From an uncultured Acetatifactor sp. (GTDB lineage: Bacteria > Bacillota > Clostridia > Lachnospirales > Lachnospiraceae), in assembly GCA_910586835.1 (NCBI GenBank), contig CAJUJU010000051.1, positions 1 to 29,522 of the forward strand: DNA of 29,522 bases, given 5' to 3'. A program made the position numbers and the translations under genes. Of the stretch, positions 1 to 9,513 are shown piece by piece. The number at the start of each line of letters is the position of its first letter. The first letter of the stretch is position 1. The notes beneath the pieces were generated by a model. That model was not told where the DNA came from. It saw only the letters and a list, made by a program, of their open reading frames with translations, and ran no database searches.

Positions 1-1517
1 GACAACAGCGTTCTGGCAAAGGAAATCAACTGTTTCTGTCCCTGGGACAGCAGATTGCCCCGCTCCTTCACCTCCGTCTGATAACCTTCACTGAATCGCC
101 GGATGAATTCGTCGGCACACACGGTCCGGCTGGCCTTCACAATCTCCTCCTCCGTGGCGTCCAGCTTGCCGTAGCGGATGTTATCCTCAATCGTACCCGA
201 GAAGATAAAGCTGTCCTGGAGCATGATTCCCATCTGGGAGCGCAGGGAATGCAGCGTCACCTGCGAAATATCCTGTCCATCGATCAATACACGTCCCTGA
301 TTTACATTATAAAATCTGGAAATCAGGTTTACAATGGTACTCTTTCCCGCGCCGGTAGGCCCCACCAGAGCCACGCTCTCCCCGGGCTTTACGGTGAAGG
401 ACAGATTCTTCAGCACCTCCTTGCCTGCCTCATAGGCGAAGGTCACATTTTCGAAGGTCACCTCGCCCCGGATCTTCGGCATCTCTGCCGCATCCTCCGC
501 GTCGTCCACAGTCACAGGCTCATCCATGGTCTCAAAGATACGCTCCAGATAGGCGATGTTGTTGATAAAATTATTAAAAATATTGCCCAGGTTCATAATG
601 GGCTGCCAGAACCGGGAAGCGTAGGAGGAAATGGCCACAATGGTTCCCAGGCTGGTATTTCCCTGTCCGAAAATAATCAGGCCGAAGATAAAGATGGCGG
701 CTCTGACCCAGACGGAAATATTGTCGATGCCCGGCCAGACCAGGTTGCTGTATTTTACCGCCTGCATCCATGCGCCCCTGCAGCGGTCGGACAGCGTTGC
801 AAAGGTCTCCGCGTTCTCCTCCTCCCTTGCGAAAATCTGCGTAATTTTTGCACCCACAATATTTTCCTGCAGGTAGGCGTTCAGGTTGGAATTTTTGTTG
901 GATACCTGCTGCCAGGCCTTCCTCTGGCGCTTCTTGATCCAGAGCAGGAACGCCGCCAGCACAGGCACGCCGGCCAGCACCACCAGGGAAAGCTTTACAT
1001 CCACGCAGAGCATGAAGATCACGATAAAAATCAGGTTCAAAATCTCCAGCACCACGTTGATCAGCCCGTTGGAAAGCATATCCGACACGGAATTTACATA
1101 GTTTACCACACGGATGAGAATCTTCCCGTGAGGTCTGTCATCATAGTATTGAAAGGGCAGCTTCTGCAAATGTGCAAAAAGATCCTTTCTGATATCATAG
1201 ATAATGCTCTGGCTCACATTCACCATAATCCGGGAGCGGATGGTGGTAAAAATCACGCTGGCCACAAAGGTCAGAAACAGCAGCCCTGCCAGCAGGAACA
1301 GCAGCCGGACATCCTTATCCGGAATCGCCTCGTCCAGCGCCCGCTGGTTGAGCATGGGGGAAAACAGCGCCATGATGCCGCCTACGGCGCTCAGAACCAG
1401 CGCCAGGATCATCTTCCCCAGATACTTTTTAATATACGCCGATGCGCGGAGGAGGTGGTGGAAGTCAAAGGGCGTCTCCAGAACCTCGTCCTCTCTGTAT
1501 GTATTTCTTCTAGCCAT
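1..1517 (-). CDS. ABC exporter half-transporter, second subunit (3' end cut by window)
   Basis: This is a membrane half-transporter with a permease domain followed by an ATPase domain, probably exporting a drug, lipid or peptide. About 505 residues are visible and the Walker B and H-loop regions lie outside the window. The start ATG at 1517 follows an AAAGGTG ribosome binding site. Hydrophobic helices fill roughly the first 320 residues. A canonical Walker A (GPTGAGKST) begins near residue 386. The signature motif near residue 490 reads LSQGQ instead of LSGGQ. It lies 50 bp downstream of another half-transporter gene on the same strand, so the two are almost certainly a heterodimer. The odd signature fits the degenerate ATP site common in such heterodimers. 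The substrate cannot be told from sequence. Confidence 0.93.
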   Translation of the reverse strand, partial: MARRNTYREDEVLETPFDFHHLLRASAYIKKYLGKMILALVLSAVGGIMALFSPMLNQRALDEAIPDKDVRLLFLLAGLLFLTFVASVIFTTIRSRIMVNVSQSIIYDIRKDLFAHLQKLPFQYYDDRPHGKILIRVVNYVNSVSDMLSNGLINVVLEILNLIFIVIFMLCVDVKLSLVVLAGVPVLAAFLLWIKKRQRKAWQQVSNKNSNLNAYLQENIVGAKITQIFAREEENAETFATLSDRCRGAWMQAVKYSNLVWPGIDNISVWVRAAIFIFGLIIFGQGNTSLGTIVAISSYASRFWQPIMNLGNIFNNFINNIAYLERIFETMDEPVTVDDAEDAAEMPKIRGEVTFENVTFAYEAGKEVLKNLSFTVKPGESVALVGPTGAGKSTIVNLISRFYNVNQGRVLIDGQDISQVTLHSLRSQMGIMLQDSFIFSGTIEDNIRYGKLDATEEEIVKASRTVCADEFIRRFSEGYQTEVKERGNLLSQGQKQLISFARTLL

Positions 1518-1567
1518 AATATTTCACCTTTCCCATGCCGCCTGCCGCGGCACGGACAAATCCGATT

Positions 1568-3388
1568 TTAAGCTCCCATCTGCAGCTGTACCAGACTGTA
1601 ATAATATCCCTTTTTCGCCACCAGCTCATCGTGTGTACCGGATTCCGTAATCTGTCCGTCCTGGATCACAAGTATCCTGTCCGCAAACTTTGTGGTGGAT
1701 ATTCTCTGTGCTATAATCAGCTTGGTGCAGGGAAAATCCAGCTCGTTCAGACTGTGCTGAATCTGCTTCTCCGTCTCCATATCAACCGCAGAGGTGGTAT
1801 CGTCCAGAATCAGAATGGACGGTTTGACCGCAAGCGCTCTGGCCAGGGAGATCCTCTGCTTCTGCCCGCCGGACAGACCCACGCCACGCTCCCCTACAAT
1901 GGTGTCGTACCCTTCCGGCATTTTTGCGATAAAGTCCGAAGCCGCGGAGTATCTGGCAAATTTTACCACCTCCTCCGGCTTGATGTGACTGTCGCCGTAG
2001 GCAATGTTCCCGTCTATGGTATCCGAGTAAAGCAGCACATCCTGGGTAGCCAGACCGATATTTTTCCTCAGCTGGCGGAGCTTCATGTCCTTCACATTGA
2101 TGTCGTCCACCAGCACCTCCCCCTCCGTGGGCTCATAGAACCTGGGAATCAGCTGGATCAGGGAAGTCTTACCGCAGCCGGTCTCCCCCATGATGGCGAT
2201 GGTTTCCCCGGGGTTTGCCACAAAGGATACATTGTGGAGCACCGGCAGATTTCCGTCCGCATACTGGAAACTCACATTCTTAAACTCGATCTTTCCCTTG
2301 ATCCGCTCCGTCAGCTCCACAGCATCCGGTTTATCCACAATCTCAGGCTCCGAGTAATAAATCTCCATCACCTTATCCGCGGCAGCGGAAAATCTCTGGA
2401 ACTCGTTCATAATATTGCCCAGCTGGCGCATGGGGTTTGCTATGGCCCAGATCAGACCGGAAAAGGCCACAAACTCACCCATGGTAATCTGATCGTTTAT
2501 GATGAAAAGTCCTCCCACCACCAACAGCACCAGAGGCATCAGGTTGGCAAAGGATTCCACATAGGGGTAGTAGGTCAGCCAGGTCATGGCCGTCCTTCTG
2601 TTCGTCTTGGAATACTCCGTGTTGCACTCGTTAAATTTGGAAATCTCATAGTCTTCTCTGGCAAAAGCCTTCACCACCCGGTTTCCGGAAATATTTTCCT
2701 GAGCCGCCGTGTTCATCTGCGCCAGCTTTTCCCGCAGCGCCTTATGCCTGGGGGCAACCTTGTTCTTAAACAGAATGATAATCAGGAAAATAAAGGGCGC
2801 TATGGCCAGCAGGGAAAGCGCAAGCCTCCAGTCCATATACAAAAAGTAAAAGGTGGTAGCCACCAGCAGGGACAGTGATTCCACAATGCTTCTGATGACC
2901 CAGGCCACCATATGCCGCACCGCGTCCAGATCACCGGTAAGTCTGGTCATCAGATCCCCGGTCCGGAAGGTGCTGTAAAATTTCATATCCTGATGCTCGA
3001 TCTTGTCAAAAAGATACGTTCTGATGCGGTAAAGCACCTTCTGCGACACATGCTCGATATCCATACACACCGCATACACAATTACAGTGCGCAGAAAAGT
3101 CAGCACGACCATGGCGATAACAAGCTGGTAAAACAGCTCTCTCTTTGTGGCCAGATTGGCCGCCGCATCCTCCCCCGTCAGGAACAGGTCCACAATCTGC
3201 TGTGTCGCATAGGGAACCGCCAGCTGCATCACATTGTACGCCATGGTTCCCAGGATGCCAATGACATATACTGCCCGGTATCCCTTCATGTTTTCCCAAA
3301 GCCACCCGAGCTTTGACCTCTGTTTCTCTTTCACAATCCTCCTCACCTGCACGCTGCGCGCGCGCTCCGATACCGGCTGAACACGCAT
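1568..3388 (-). CDS. ABC exporter half-transporter, first subunit (degenerate ATP site)
   Basis: This encodes a 606-residue permease-ATPase fusion, the first gene of a heterodimeric exporter operon. The ATPase domain has Walker A GETGCGKTS near residue 401 and a canonical LSGGQ near 505. Its Walker B reads ILILDD, with aspartate (about residue 530) where the catalytic glutamate is expected, and the switch histidine is replaced in IIAQR. These changes pair with the LSQGQ signature of the downstream partner to form one non-hydrolytic site, as known for heterodimeric type IV exporters. I chose ATG 3388, preceded by GGAAGG. A TTG at 3457 keeps the frame open further, but it has no good ribosome site and lies upstream of the predicted transcription start. 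The substrate is unknown. Confidence 0.93.
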   Translation of the reverse strand: MRVQPVSERARSVQVRRIVKEKQRSKLGWLWENMKGYRAVYVIGILGTMAYNVMQLAVPYATQQIVDLFLTGEDAAANLATKRELFYQLVIAMVVLTFLRTVIVYAVCMDIEHVSQKVLYRIRTYLFDKIEHQDMKFYSTFRTGDLMTRLTGDLDAVRHMVAWVIRSIVESLSLLVATTFYFLYMDWRLALSLLAIAPFIFLIIILFKNKVAPRHKALREKLAQMNTAAQENISGNRVVKAFAREDYEISKFNECNTEYSKTNRRTAMTWLTYYPYVESFANLMPLVLLVVGGLFIINDQITMGEFVAFSGLIWAIANPMRQLGNIMNEFQRFSAAADKVMEIYYSEPEIVDKPDAVELTERIKGKIEFKNVSFQYADGNLPVLHNVSFVANPGETIAIMGETGCGKTSLIQLIPRFYEPTEGEVLVDDINVKDMKLRQLRKNIGLATQDVLLYSDTIDGNIAYGDSHIKPEEVVKFARYSAASDFIAKMPEGYDTIVGERGVGLSGGQKQRISLARALAVKPSILILDDTTSAVDMETEKQIQHSLNELDFPCTKLIIAQRISTTKFADRILVIQDGQITESGTHDELVAKKGYYYSLVQLQMGA

Positions 3389-3461
3389 TTTTATCCAGCC
3401 CTTCCGGTCTTCCGCTGCTCCCGCGGTTATTTCCCTTTTCCTTCTTCCGTCAGTCAAGGCT

Positions 3462-3490
3462 ATTCTAGAGCAATCCCCTGACAGAGTAAA
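3462..3490 (-). promoter_or_regulatory. Predicted sigma-A promoter of the ABC exporter operon
   Basis: On the minus strand a TTTACT -35 box (3485-3490) is followed by a 17-bp spacer and a TAGAAT -10 box (3462-3467). Transcription would begin near 3455, upstream of the chosen ATG at 3388. This is a motif match only. Confidence 0.5.
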
Positions 3491-3556
3491 TGTAGAAAAT
3501 TGCAGTCTGGATGTGCTTTATTGCCGATTCTGTTCCTCTTTAAAATACCGCAAAAT

Positions 3557-3608
3557 AAAGAGGCTGCAGAAAACGGCTTTTTACTGTCCCGTTTTCTACA
3601 GCCTCTTT
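3557..3608. terminator. Strong hairpin terminator after the first solute-binding lipoprotein gene
   Basis: A 20-bp inverted repeat (3557-3576 with 3589-3608, one G-T mismatch) encloses a 12-nt loop. A T run follows on the plus strand and a TATTTT stretch follows on the minus strand. It lies 40 bp after the minus-strand lipoprotein gene and separates it from the ABC exporter promoter. Confidence 0.85.
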
Positions 3609-3647
3609 TTATGGCAGCGTTTTTACTTCTCAGAACCTTTCCTGATT

Positions 3648-5792
3648 TTATCTGGTCTCCTCCAGATAAAGCTGTACCCTGTTTGCAGTCAGCTCGATTA
3701 CCTCCTCCGCACTTTTTGTACCGTTAAAATAATCCTCCGCTTCCTCCCTGATCATCTCAAGAAGCGGCGCCGTCCGGGACGGAAAGGGCCGTGCCGACTC
3801 TATTGCCTCTTTATATTCCGCTATTTTCTCTTCCGTGATATCTTCTTCCGTATAATGGATTTCTTCTCCTTCAGAATTTGTTGCACGATAGCCCTTTTTC
3901 ACCTCCCGCCGCAGCCATTCCTCAAAAGCTTTCCTGTTCACAGGCAGGATAGAGCTGGTCATCCTGCTCTGAACTTCCTCTCCAATCAAAAAACTGATAA
4001 ACTCCCATGCGCCTTCCTTGTTTTGGGAATTTTTGTTTACAGCCATTGCGTACCACGCTGTCGTCCCCCCATAACAGCCATCGTCAAACAGAATCCCCGA
4101 CGTCACCTTTCCCTCGTTCTCCTGCTCCGCCCGGCTGTCAAACCGAAAGATGTCATAAAAAAACCGTTGTTCCGCAATACAGGCTCCCGGATCCTTTCTT
4201 CCGTCATCTCCGAACCTTCTGGCTGTTTCCAGCAGCTTTTCAAACAGCGGATCCGTGAAATCACAGGTCCTGCTCTCCCAGTCCACCATTCCCCACAAAT
4301 CCTCCGTCCCTTCCAGAAGCATTTCCAGCAAACGGCCCGAATCAATTCCTCGCATGTAAATACCATCCTCCTTGCGGGAAAGCAAGGCGTCCGCCAATGC
4401 TTTTATATCCGGCTCCGTTGAGCCGCCCAATACTTCCGCGTCCATTCTGTAACCCAAAATATTCGCCCTTGGGCTGATACTGTAGATCTGTTCCCCTTGC
4501 CGCCAGGCGGCAAAGGTCAAGGGAAAATAGTCCTCTTCGCGGATGCCTGTCGCCTCCATATAAGGATTCAACTCCTCCAATGCGCCCTTATCCAGCATTC
4601 CTGCGATACTATTCCGCAGAAGCTTTTCGCCGCACAAAATATCCGACCCCTTTCCCGCGCCGATCTGGACATTCGTCAGTCTTGCAAAGTCATCCGCATC
4701 GTTACCTCCCCCGCAGTCCTCCAGAATCACATGATAGGTGTCGTTTTCCCTGTTAAACAGCGCAACGCGCTCCGTAATCCAGGAATCACCCCCAAAAACG
4801 CCGCGCAGAATAATCGGAATTTTCTCTACCTTAGCCATTTGCAGACGTTCCAGAAGCCCGCCCGTCCCTTCATAGTCCGTCCAGAGAAGCTCCACGCTGC
4901 CATCCTCCAGCACACGAAAATCCTGCAGATTCATTTCTCCATGCCACGCGTAAGAGGTTCCGGTAAAAAACAGGACGGGAGACATTTTTTCATTGCTCTG
5001 ATTGATCTTTGCCACCTGGCGTCCTGCGTCAGAAGACGCATAGCCTGTTACCGCCAAGGTGCTCCCCGCCTTTCCGATACAGGGCTTTAATGGAAAGAAC
5101 AGCTCTGAAGAAATGGTTGAGGAAAACGCTCCGGTTTCAGGGTCTACCTCCGCATATTGCCTGGATCCTTCCGTCTGGCCGCTCAGCTGCAGATACACTC
5201 TGCCGTCTTCCAATTGGCAGATATCTTCCAGGCTGATATTGGGCTCCATAATCCTTTCAAACAATACCTCCCCGGAAGAAAGAATTTTTGCCAGAGCCGT
5301 CTCCGCTTTGCGGCTCTGCGGCAGACTGTCTGGCTCATATAAGGAATAATTTGCGCTGCGGATACAATAGAAATCTCCTTCCTGATCAAGATACCACCGA
5401 AAGCCGTTTTGCCGGGTATATTGAACGGGTACATCCTGCAGCAATACTTCACGGTCTCCATTCTTCCTGTACAGGTACACATCCGACGACTCAGAGCGCA
5501 CCTCAGCCCAGAGCTGTACCGGCTCCCCCTGGTAAAACTGTGTCCCCAGAGGAACATAAACAATATCCCCCGCAAATTCCTCTGAAAGATTCCTTTCCCA
5601 CAGTCCCAGGTCGAACAGTTCCTCCACTTCCACCGTCAGATCATAGTATTCCGTTCTGTCCGTGAGCGCCGTCAAATCCTCCATTCCCGGCTGCACGCCT
5701 ATCCATACGCTCTCATCTCCTCCCTTTTTCCCACAGGCAGACAGAAAGGCGCACAGCAGAAAGAATAAAAGTGAAAATCCATATTTTTTCAT
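3648..5792 (-). CDS. Solute-binding lipoprotein with beta-rich N-terminal half (paralogue 1)
   Basis: This is a 714-residue exported lipoprotein. The signal peptide ends in a lipobox (FLSAC, Cys20). Roughly residues 30-320 are rich in short beta-like segments with VYLY and WYLDQEGDFYC-type repeats. From about residue 325 onward it resembles ABC family 1 solute-binding proteins (VALFNRENDTYHV, ALEELNPYME, GAWEFISFL). The start ATG at 5792 is 2 bp after the GH5 stop and uses a GGAG site within the end of that gene, so translation is probably coupled. A GTG at 5798 is possible but less likely. The size is well above ordinary solute-binding proteins, and no permease gene is in the window. Sugar binding is inferred from the GH5 neighbour; a sensor role is an alternative. 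Confidence 0.88.
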   Translation of the reverse strand: MKKYGFSLLFFLLCAFLSACGKKGGDESVWIGVQPGMEDLTALTDRTEYYDLTVEVEELFDLGLWERNLSEEFAGDIVYVPLGTQFYQGEPVQLWAEVRSESSDVYLYRKNGDREVLLQDVPVQYTRQNGFRWYLDQEGDFYCIRSANYSLYEPDSLPQSRKAETALAKILSSGEVLFERIMEPNISLEDICQLEDGRVYLQLSGQTEGSRQYAEVDPETGAFSSTISSELFFPLKPCIGKAGSTLAVTGYASSDAGRQVAKINQSNEKMSPVLFFTGTSYAWHGEMNLQDFRVLEDGSVELLWTDYEGTGGLLERLQMAKVEKIPIILRGVFGGDSWITERVALFNRENDTYHVILEDCGGGNDADDFARLTNVQIGAGKGSDILCGEKLLRNSIAGMLDKGALEELNPYMEATGIREEDYFPLTFAAWRQGEQIYSISPRANILGYRMDAEVLGGSTEPDIKALADALLSRKEDGIYMRGIDSGRLLEMLLEGTEDLWGMVDWESRTCDFTDPLFEKLLETARRFGDDGRKDPGACIAEQRFFYDIFRFDSRAEQENEGKVTSGILFDDGCYGGTTAWYAMAVNKNSQNKEGAWEFISFLIGEEVQSRMTSSILPVNRKAFEEWLRREVKKGYRATNSEGEEIHYTEEDITEEKIAEYKEAIESARPFPSRTAPLLEMIREEAEDYFNGTKSAEEVIELTANRVQLYLEETR

Positions 5793-5794
5793 AG

Positions 5795-7240
5795 TCACTC
5801 CGCGTACTTCATCAGCCCTTCCACAATCTCCGGGTACGGAAAACTGCGATCCTGTCTGTGGTAGATGCCGAAGATTTCGCCGTCCCCTTCAAAGACATTG
5901 TTATCCCACCAGAAGCAGGTCATTCCCCGGGCGCGGGCCGCCGCAATATAATATGTGGCATAATCTACCCGGGCCTGGGTATTCTGCCCCTTGTCCCGGG
6001 CGCCGAACTCGTCGATGACAATCGGAATCCCGTTTTGAATAAAGGTATTGTACAGTCTGTCCATGAAATAGGTGACATCACGGGTGCTCCCCAGCGCACT
6101 CGCCTTAAATTCTGCGGTACTGCCGCTCTCCCCCGGCCCCTGCAAAGCAAATTTATACGGCGTATAGGCATGGACGGAGAGGATCAGCTTATCCGTCACT
6201 CCCTCCGCATCCGTGGGAAATACAAAGCCTTCGTTCAAAACTCCGTCGGGAGACGCGTCATAACCGGGCACCATCAGATAACGGTTCTTATTGTTTCCCC
6301 CCGTGGCGCGTACCGTATCCACAAACGCCTGATTGATTGTGTTGATACAGGCAATTGCGTCCTTACAGTCCTCCGAAGCAGGGTCAATCCACCATTCCCA
6401 TGCCGTCCCCACCTGTCTCGGCTCATTCATGCCCTCAAAAATCATGCGCTGGTCATAATCCGCAAAGCGCTCGGCCAACTGCTGCCAGATGGCCGTGACA
6501 TAGCTGACAGACTGCTCCAGATATTCCGTGGAGGGATACATAAACTGCTCACTGTTGTCGTGATGGATATTTAAAATCACATACATGCCGCTGTCATAGG
6601 CATAGTCCACCACCTCCTGCACCCGGTTCAGCCACACATCCGAAATCTGATAGTTTTCATCCACATGATCGTGCCAGCTCACCGGAATGCGGATAGAATG
6701 GAATCCCGCCTCCCGAATATCATCGATCATCTCCCGGGTGGTTGCAACACCCACCCACTGCGCCTCCGCCTCCAGCTCATCGGCAAAGGTTCTGTCGCTG
6801 TAGGCGTCGAAGGTATTGCCCAGATTCCAGCCGATCTTCATGTCACGCACAAACGCAAAAGCCTCGCTGTCCGGAATCTCCAGGGAGGGCATTACCACCT
6901 CCGGGATCACATAACCTGCTTCTCCCTCTGCTGCGCTGTCCTGGTCTGCATCTTTGTCCTGTCCGCCGGAGGTTTTCTCATCCGCATCACTTTCTGAACC
7001 GTTCTCCCCGCTGCCTCCGCCGCCCTCCGAACCGTCAGCCTGACTGCTTCCTGCTCCGTCTTCTGCTCCGCTCTGTGTTGAACCGTTTTCCGACCTGTCA
7101 GCTTCCTCCGTCTTATCCTGCGCCTCCGAGCCTGTTTCCCCTCTGGCCTGCCCCTCCGCAGACTCGGATTTTCCGCAGCCTGCAAGCATTGTGAAAGCAA
7201 AGGACGCGGCAAGCAATGTCACCAACAATTTCTTTTTCAT
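5795..7240 (-). CDS. Lipid-anchored GH5 family endoglucanase-type glycoside hydrolase
   Basis: This is a 481-residue surface enzyme predicted to hydrolyse beta-1,4-glucans or related polysaccharides. A lipoprotein signal peptide ends in LAGC (Cys22). Residues 25-108 form a Gly/Ser/Glu/Asp-rich linker that would hold the catalytic domain off the membrane. The GH5 domain begins near 115 with the typical GWNLGNTFDA motif. The acid/base glutamate is in MNEP (Glu273) and the nucleophile in IVIDEFGA (Glu411). The clostridial-style motifs suggest a GH5 subfamily 4-like enzyme, but subfamily and substrate are not proven. ATG 7240 follows a GGGAGG site; an upstream ATG at 7261 lacks one. It heads a two-gene operon with the solute-binding lipoprotein. 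Confidence 0.93.
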   Translation of the reverse strand: MKKKLLVTLLAASFAFTMLAGCGKSESAEGQARGETGSEAQDKTEEADRSENGSTQSGAEDGAGSSQADGSEGGGGSGENGSESDADEKTSGGQDKDADQDSAAEGEAGYVIPEVVMPSLEIPDSEAFAFVRDMKIGWNLGNTFDAYSDRTFADELEAEAQWVGVATTREMIDDIREAGFHSIRIPVSWHDHVDENYQISDVWLNRVQEVVDYAYDSGMYVILNIHHDNSEQFMYPSTEYLEQSVSYVTAIWQQLAERFADYDQRMIFEGMNEPRQVGTAWEWWIDPASEDCKDAIACINTINQAFVDTVRATGGNNKNRYLMVPGYDASPDGVLNEGFVFPTDAEGVTDKLILSVHAYTPYKFALQGPGESGSTAEFKASALGSTRDVTYFMDRLYNTFIQNGIPIVIDEFGARDKGQNTQARVDYATYYIAAARARGMTCFWWDNNVFEGDGEIFGIYHRQDRSFPYPEIVEGLMKYAE

Positions 7241-7273
7241 TGAATCGAATCCTCCCTGCATGTTTTTGTCTCT

Positions 7274-7302
7274 ATTTTATACATCCCGGCCCTGGAAAGC
7301 AA
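7274..7302 (-). promoter_or_regulatory. Predicted promoter of the GH5-lipoprotein operon
   Basis: A TTGCTT -35 box (7297-7302), 17-bp spacer and TAAAAT -10 box (7274-7279) lie on the minus strand. They sit just after the terminator of the preceding gene and about 35 bp before the GH5 start. Confidence 0.5.
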
Positions 7303-7305
7303 CAC

Positions 7306-7345
7306 AAAAATCGCAACAGTTCAGACAGGTCACTGAACTGTTACG
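7306..7345 (-). terminator. Rho-independent terminator after lipoprotein paralogue 2
   Basis: A 13-bp inverted repeat (7312-7324 with 7333-7345, one G-T pair) has an 8-nt loop. On the minus strand it is followed by ATTTTT. It ends the upstream lipoprotein transcript before the GH5 promoter. The third paralogue lacks this element. Confidence 0.85.
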
Positions 7346-7350
7346 AAAAA

Positions 7351-9513
7351 TCATCGGTTCTCGTCCAGGTACAGCTGTACCCGGTTGGTCACTGTCCGGC
7401 TTACCTCCTCAATGGTCTTACTTCCGTTGAAATAGTCCTCCGCCTCCTGCAGAACGATGTCGATCAGCGGCGCAGGGCGCATAGGCAGCGGCTGCGCCTC
7501 CTCTATGGCCTTTCGGTACTCTGCCTGCTTTTCCTCCGTCGCATCCTCCTTCGTATACTGGATCATCTCTCCGTCGGAAGTAAACATCATGAACCCCTTA
7601 TCGATCTCCTGCTTCAGCCATCCCTCAAATGCCTTCCGGTTCACCGGTGCAGGAGGATGATCTCCCGCTGTCTGAGCCTCCTCACCCAATAAAAACCGGA
7701 TAAATTCCCAGGCGCCTTCCTTGTGGGCGGAGTTTGCATTCAGTACCATCGTATTCGCCGATGTCATGGCAGCATGGCAGCCGTCGTCAAACAGATAACC
7801 TGATGTCACCTTCCCCGTGCCCTCCTGTTCCGCCAGACTGTCAAACTCATAAAAGGAAAACAATATTCTGTTTTCCGCAATACAGGCTTCCGGGTTCTTC
7901 CTTCCGTCGTCCCCATACCGTCCGGCGGCTTCCAAAAGCTTTGAAAACAGCGGCACACTGAAATCACAGCTCCCTTTTTCCCAGTCCACCATCCCCCACA
8001 AATTTTCCGACCCCTCCAGAAACAGTTTCAGCAGCCTGGCCGAATCCAACCCCCTCAGGTAAACTCCGTCCCCACCGCGGGCCAGCAGCGCGTCCGCCAG
8101 CGTCTCTATGTCCGGTTCTTCCCGCCCTCCCAGCACCTCCTCATCCATCCGAATTCCAAGGATATTCATTCGGGCACTTACGCCGTAGATGCTCTCACCC
8201 TGACGCCATACGGAGAAAGTCAGAGGAAAATAATCCTCCTCGCGGACGCCGGATGCCTCCATATAGGCATTCAGTTCTTCCAGGGCACCCTTATCCAGCA
8301 GGCCGGCGATATAATCCTGCAGCAGCCTCTGTCCGCACAGGATGTCCGGCCCCTTCCCAGAGCCTATCTGGACGCTGGTCAGCCTGGCAAAATCATCCGG
8401 GTCATTGTTCCCGCAGTCCTCTATGACTACATGATAATCGCTGCTCTGCCGGTTAAACAGCGCCACCCGCTCCGCAATCCAGGCATCCCCCTGAAAAACC
8501 CCCCGCAGGACAATGGGCGTCTTCTCCACCCGAACCATCTCAAGCCGCTCCAGCAGCCCTCCGACGCCGTTTAAATCCGTCCAGAGCAGTTCGATACCAC
8601 CATCCTCCAGCACCCGAAAATCCTCCAGGCTCAACTTTTCATGCCAGGCGTAGGAAGTCCCTACCAGGGAAAGAAGCGTAGAACTGCCCTCTCCGCTGAA
8701 ATCCATCCTGACAAACTCCCGGCTCATACTAAGTGAAGAATTCCCCACAGCTGCCACAGAGCTTCCTGCCGTTCCCAACTTTGGCACCAGTTCATAGAAC
8801 ATCTCCGATTGTCCCACCGGCCTGATATCTCCCGTAGCCGGATCCACCTCCCCGTAATACCTCGTCCTTTCCACACTGTCCTTTATCTGTAGATACACAC
8901 GACCATCGTCCAGCTGGCAGATATCCTCCACGATCACACCGGGCTCCAGCATATATTCAAAAAGAACCTCCCCGGAAGCCAGAAATTTTACAAAGGACGT
9001 ATCCTCCTCATAATCCTTCCGCACCTCGTCCCGGCTGTACGCAGAATAATTTGCCATGCGGCTGTAGTATAAGTTTCCTTCCTGGTCCAGATACCATTGG
9101 TATTCTGCGCCTGGCTTGGTATACCGGGACGGAATCCCTGACAGCAGAAGCTCCCCGGTTCCGTCCTTCCTGTACAGAAAGACCTCCGACGTATCCGGCC
9201 GCACCTCCGCCCAGAGCTGCACCGGCTCCCCCAGGTAAAACTGGGTCCCCAAGGGAAGATAGATCGTACCTCCCATCGCAAGGATGTTCGCCAGATAGTC
9301 GTCCTGAGGGTTTCTTTCCCACAGCCCCAGGTCGAACAGCTCCTCCGACTCCACAGCCAGGTCATAGTATTCCGTCCTGTCCGTGATGGCGGTCAGATCG
9401 TCCATGCCTTCCTCCACTCCCCGCCAGCTGCTCTCCTTTTCTTCTCCTGCCCCGCAGGCAGTAAAAAGGGTGCAAAGCAGCAGCAAGCCTGCCAGCATAC
9501 CGTATTTTTTCAT
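7351..9513 (-). CDS. Solute-binding lipoprotein with beta-rich N-terminal half (paralogue 2)
   Basis: This is a 720-residue lipoprotein with a signal peptide ending LFTAC (Cys20). It has the same layout as paralogue 1: a beta-rich region at roughly 30-325, then a family 1 solute-binding domain (VALFNRQSSDYHV, FPLTFSVWRQGE, GAWEFIRFLLGEE). It is much closer to paralogue 3 than to paralogue 1. Over codons about 369-547 its DNA (7872-8409) is identical to paralogue 3, while flanking parts differ visibly. ATG 9513 has a strong GGAGGAGG site; the upstream in-frame start at 9564 does not. It ends at its own terminator, so it is probably separate from the GH5 operon. No cognate permease is nearby, and the ligand is unknown. 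Confidence 0.88.
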   Translation of the reverse strand: MKKYGMLAGLLLLCTLFTACGAGEEKESSWRGVEEGMDDLTAITDRTEYYDLAVESEELFDLGLWERNPQDDYLANILAMGGTIYLPLGTQFYLGEPVQLWAEVRPDTSEVFLYRKDGTGELLLSGIPSRYTKPGAEYQWYLDQEGNLYYSRMANYSAYSRDEVRKDYEEDTSFVKFLASGEVLFEYMLEPGVIVEDICQLDDGRVYLQIKDSVERTRYYGEVDPATGDIRPVGQSEMFYELVPKLGTAGSSVAAVGNSSLSMSREFVRMDFSGEGSSTLLSLVGTSYAWHEKLSLEDFRVLEDGGIELLWTDLNGVGGLLERLEMVRVEKTPIVLRGVFQGDAWIAERVALFNRQSSDYHVVIEDCGNNDPDDFARLTSVQIGSGKGPDILCGQRLLQDYIAGLLDKGALEELNAYMEASGVREEDYFPLTFSVWRQGESIYGVSARMNILGIRMDEEVLGGREEPDIETLADALLARGGDGVYLRGLDSARLLKLFLEGSENLWGMVDWEKGSCDFSVPLFSKLLEAAGRYGDDGRKNPEACIAENRILFSFYEFDSLAEQEGTGKVTSGYLFDDGCHAAMTSANTMVLNANSAHKEGAWEFIRFLLGEEAQTAGDHPPAPVNRKAFEGWLKQEIDKGFMMFTSDGEMIQYTKEDATEEKQAEYRKAIEEAQPLPMRPAPLIDIVLQEAEDYFNGSKTIEEVSRTVTNRVQLYLDENR
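7872..8409. repeat. 538-bp identical tract, copy 1
   Basis: Line-by-line comparison finds no difference between this stretch and 10822-11359. Mismatches occur immediately outside on both sides (7871/10821 and 8410/11360) and are frequent further out. It lies inside the solute-binding domain. Confidence 0.95.

Noticed and set aside
249..2878. Long plus-strand open frames of about 440 codons opposite the ABC exporter genes
   Set aside because: They mirror well-supported minus-strand ABC genes, are rich in His/Arg/Gln without domain motifs, and have no ribosome sites.
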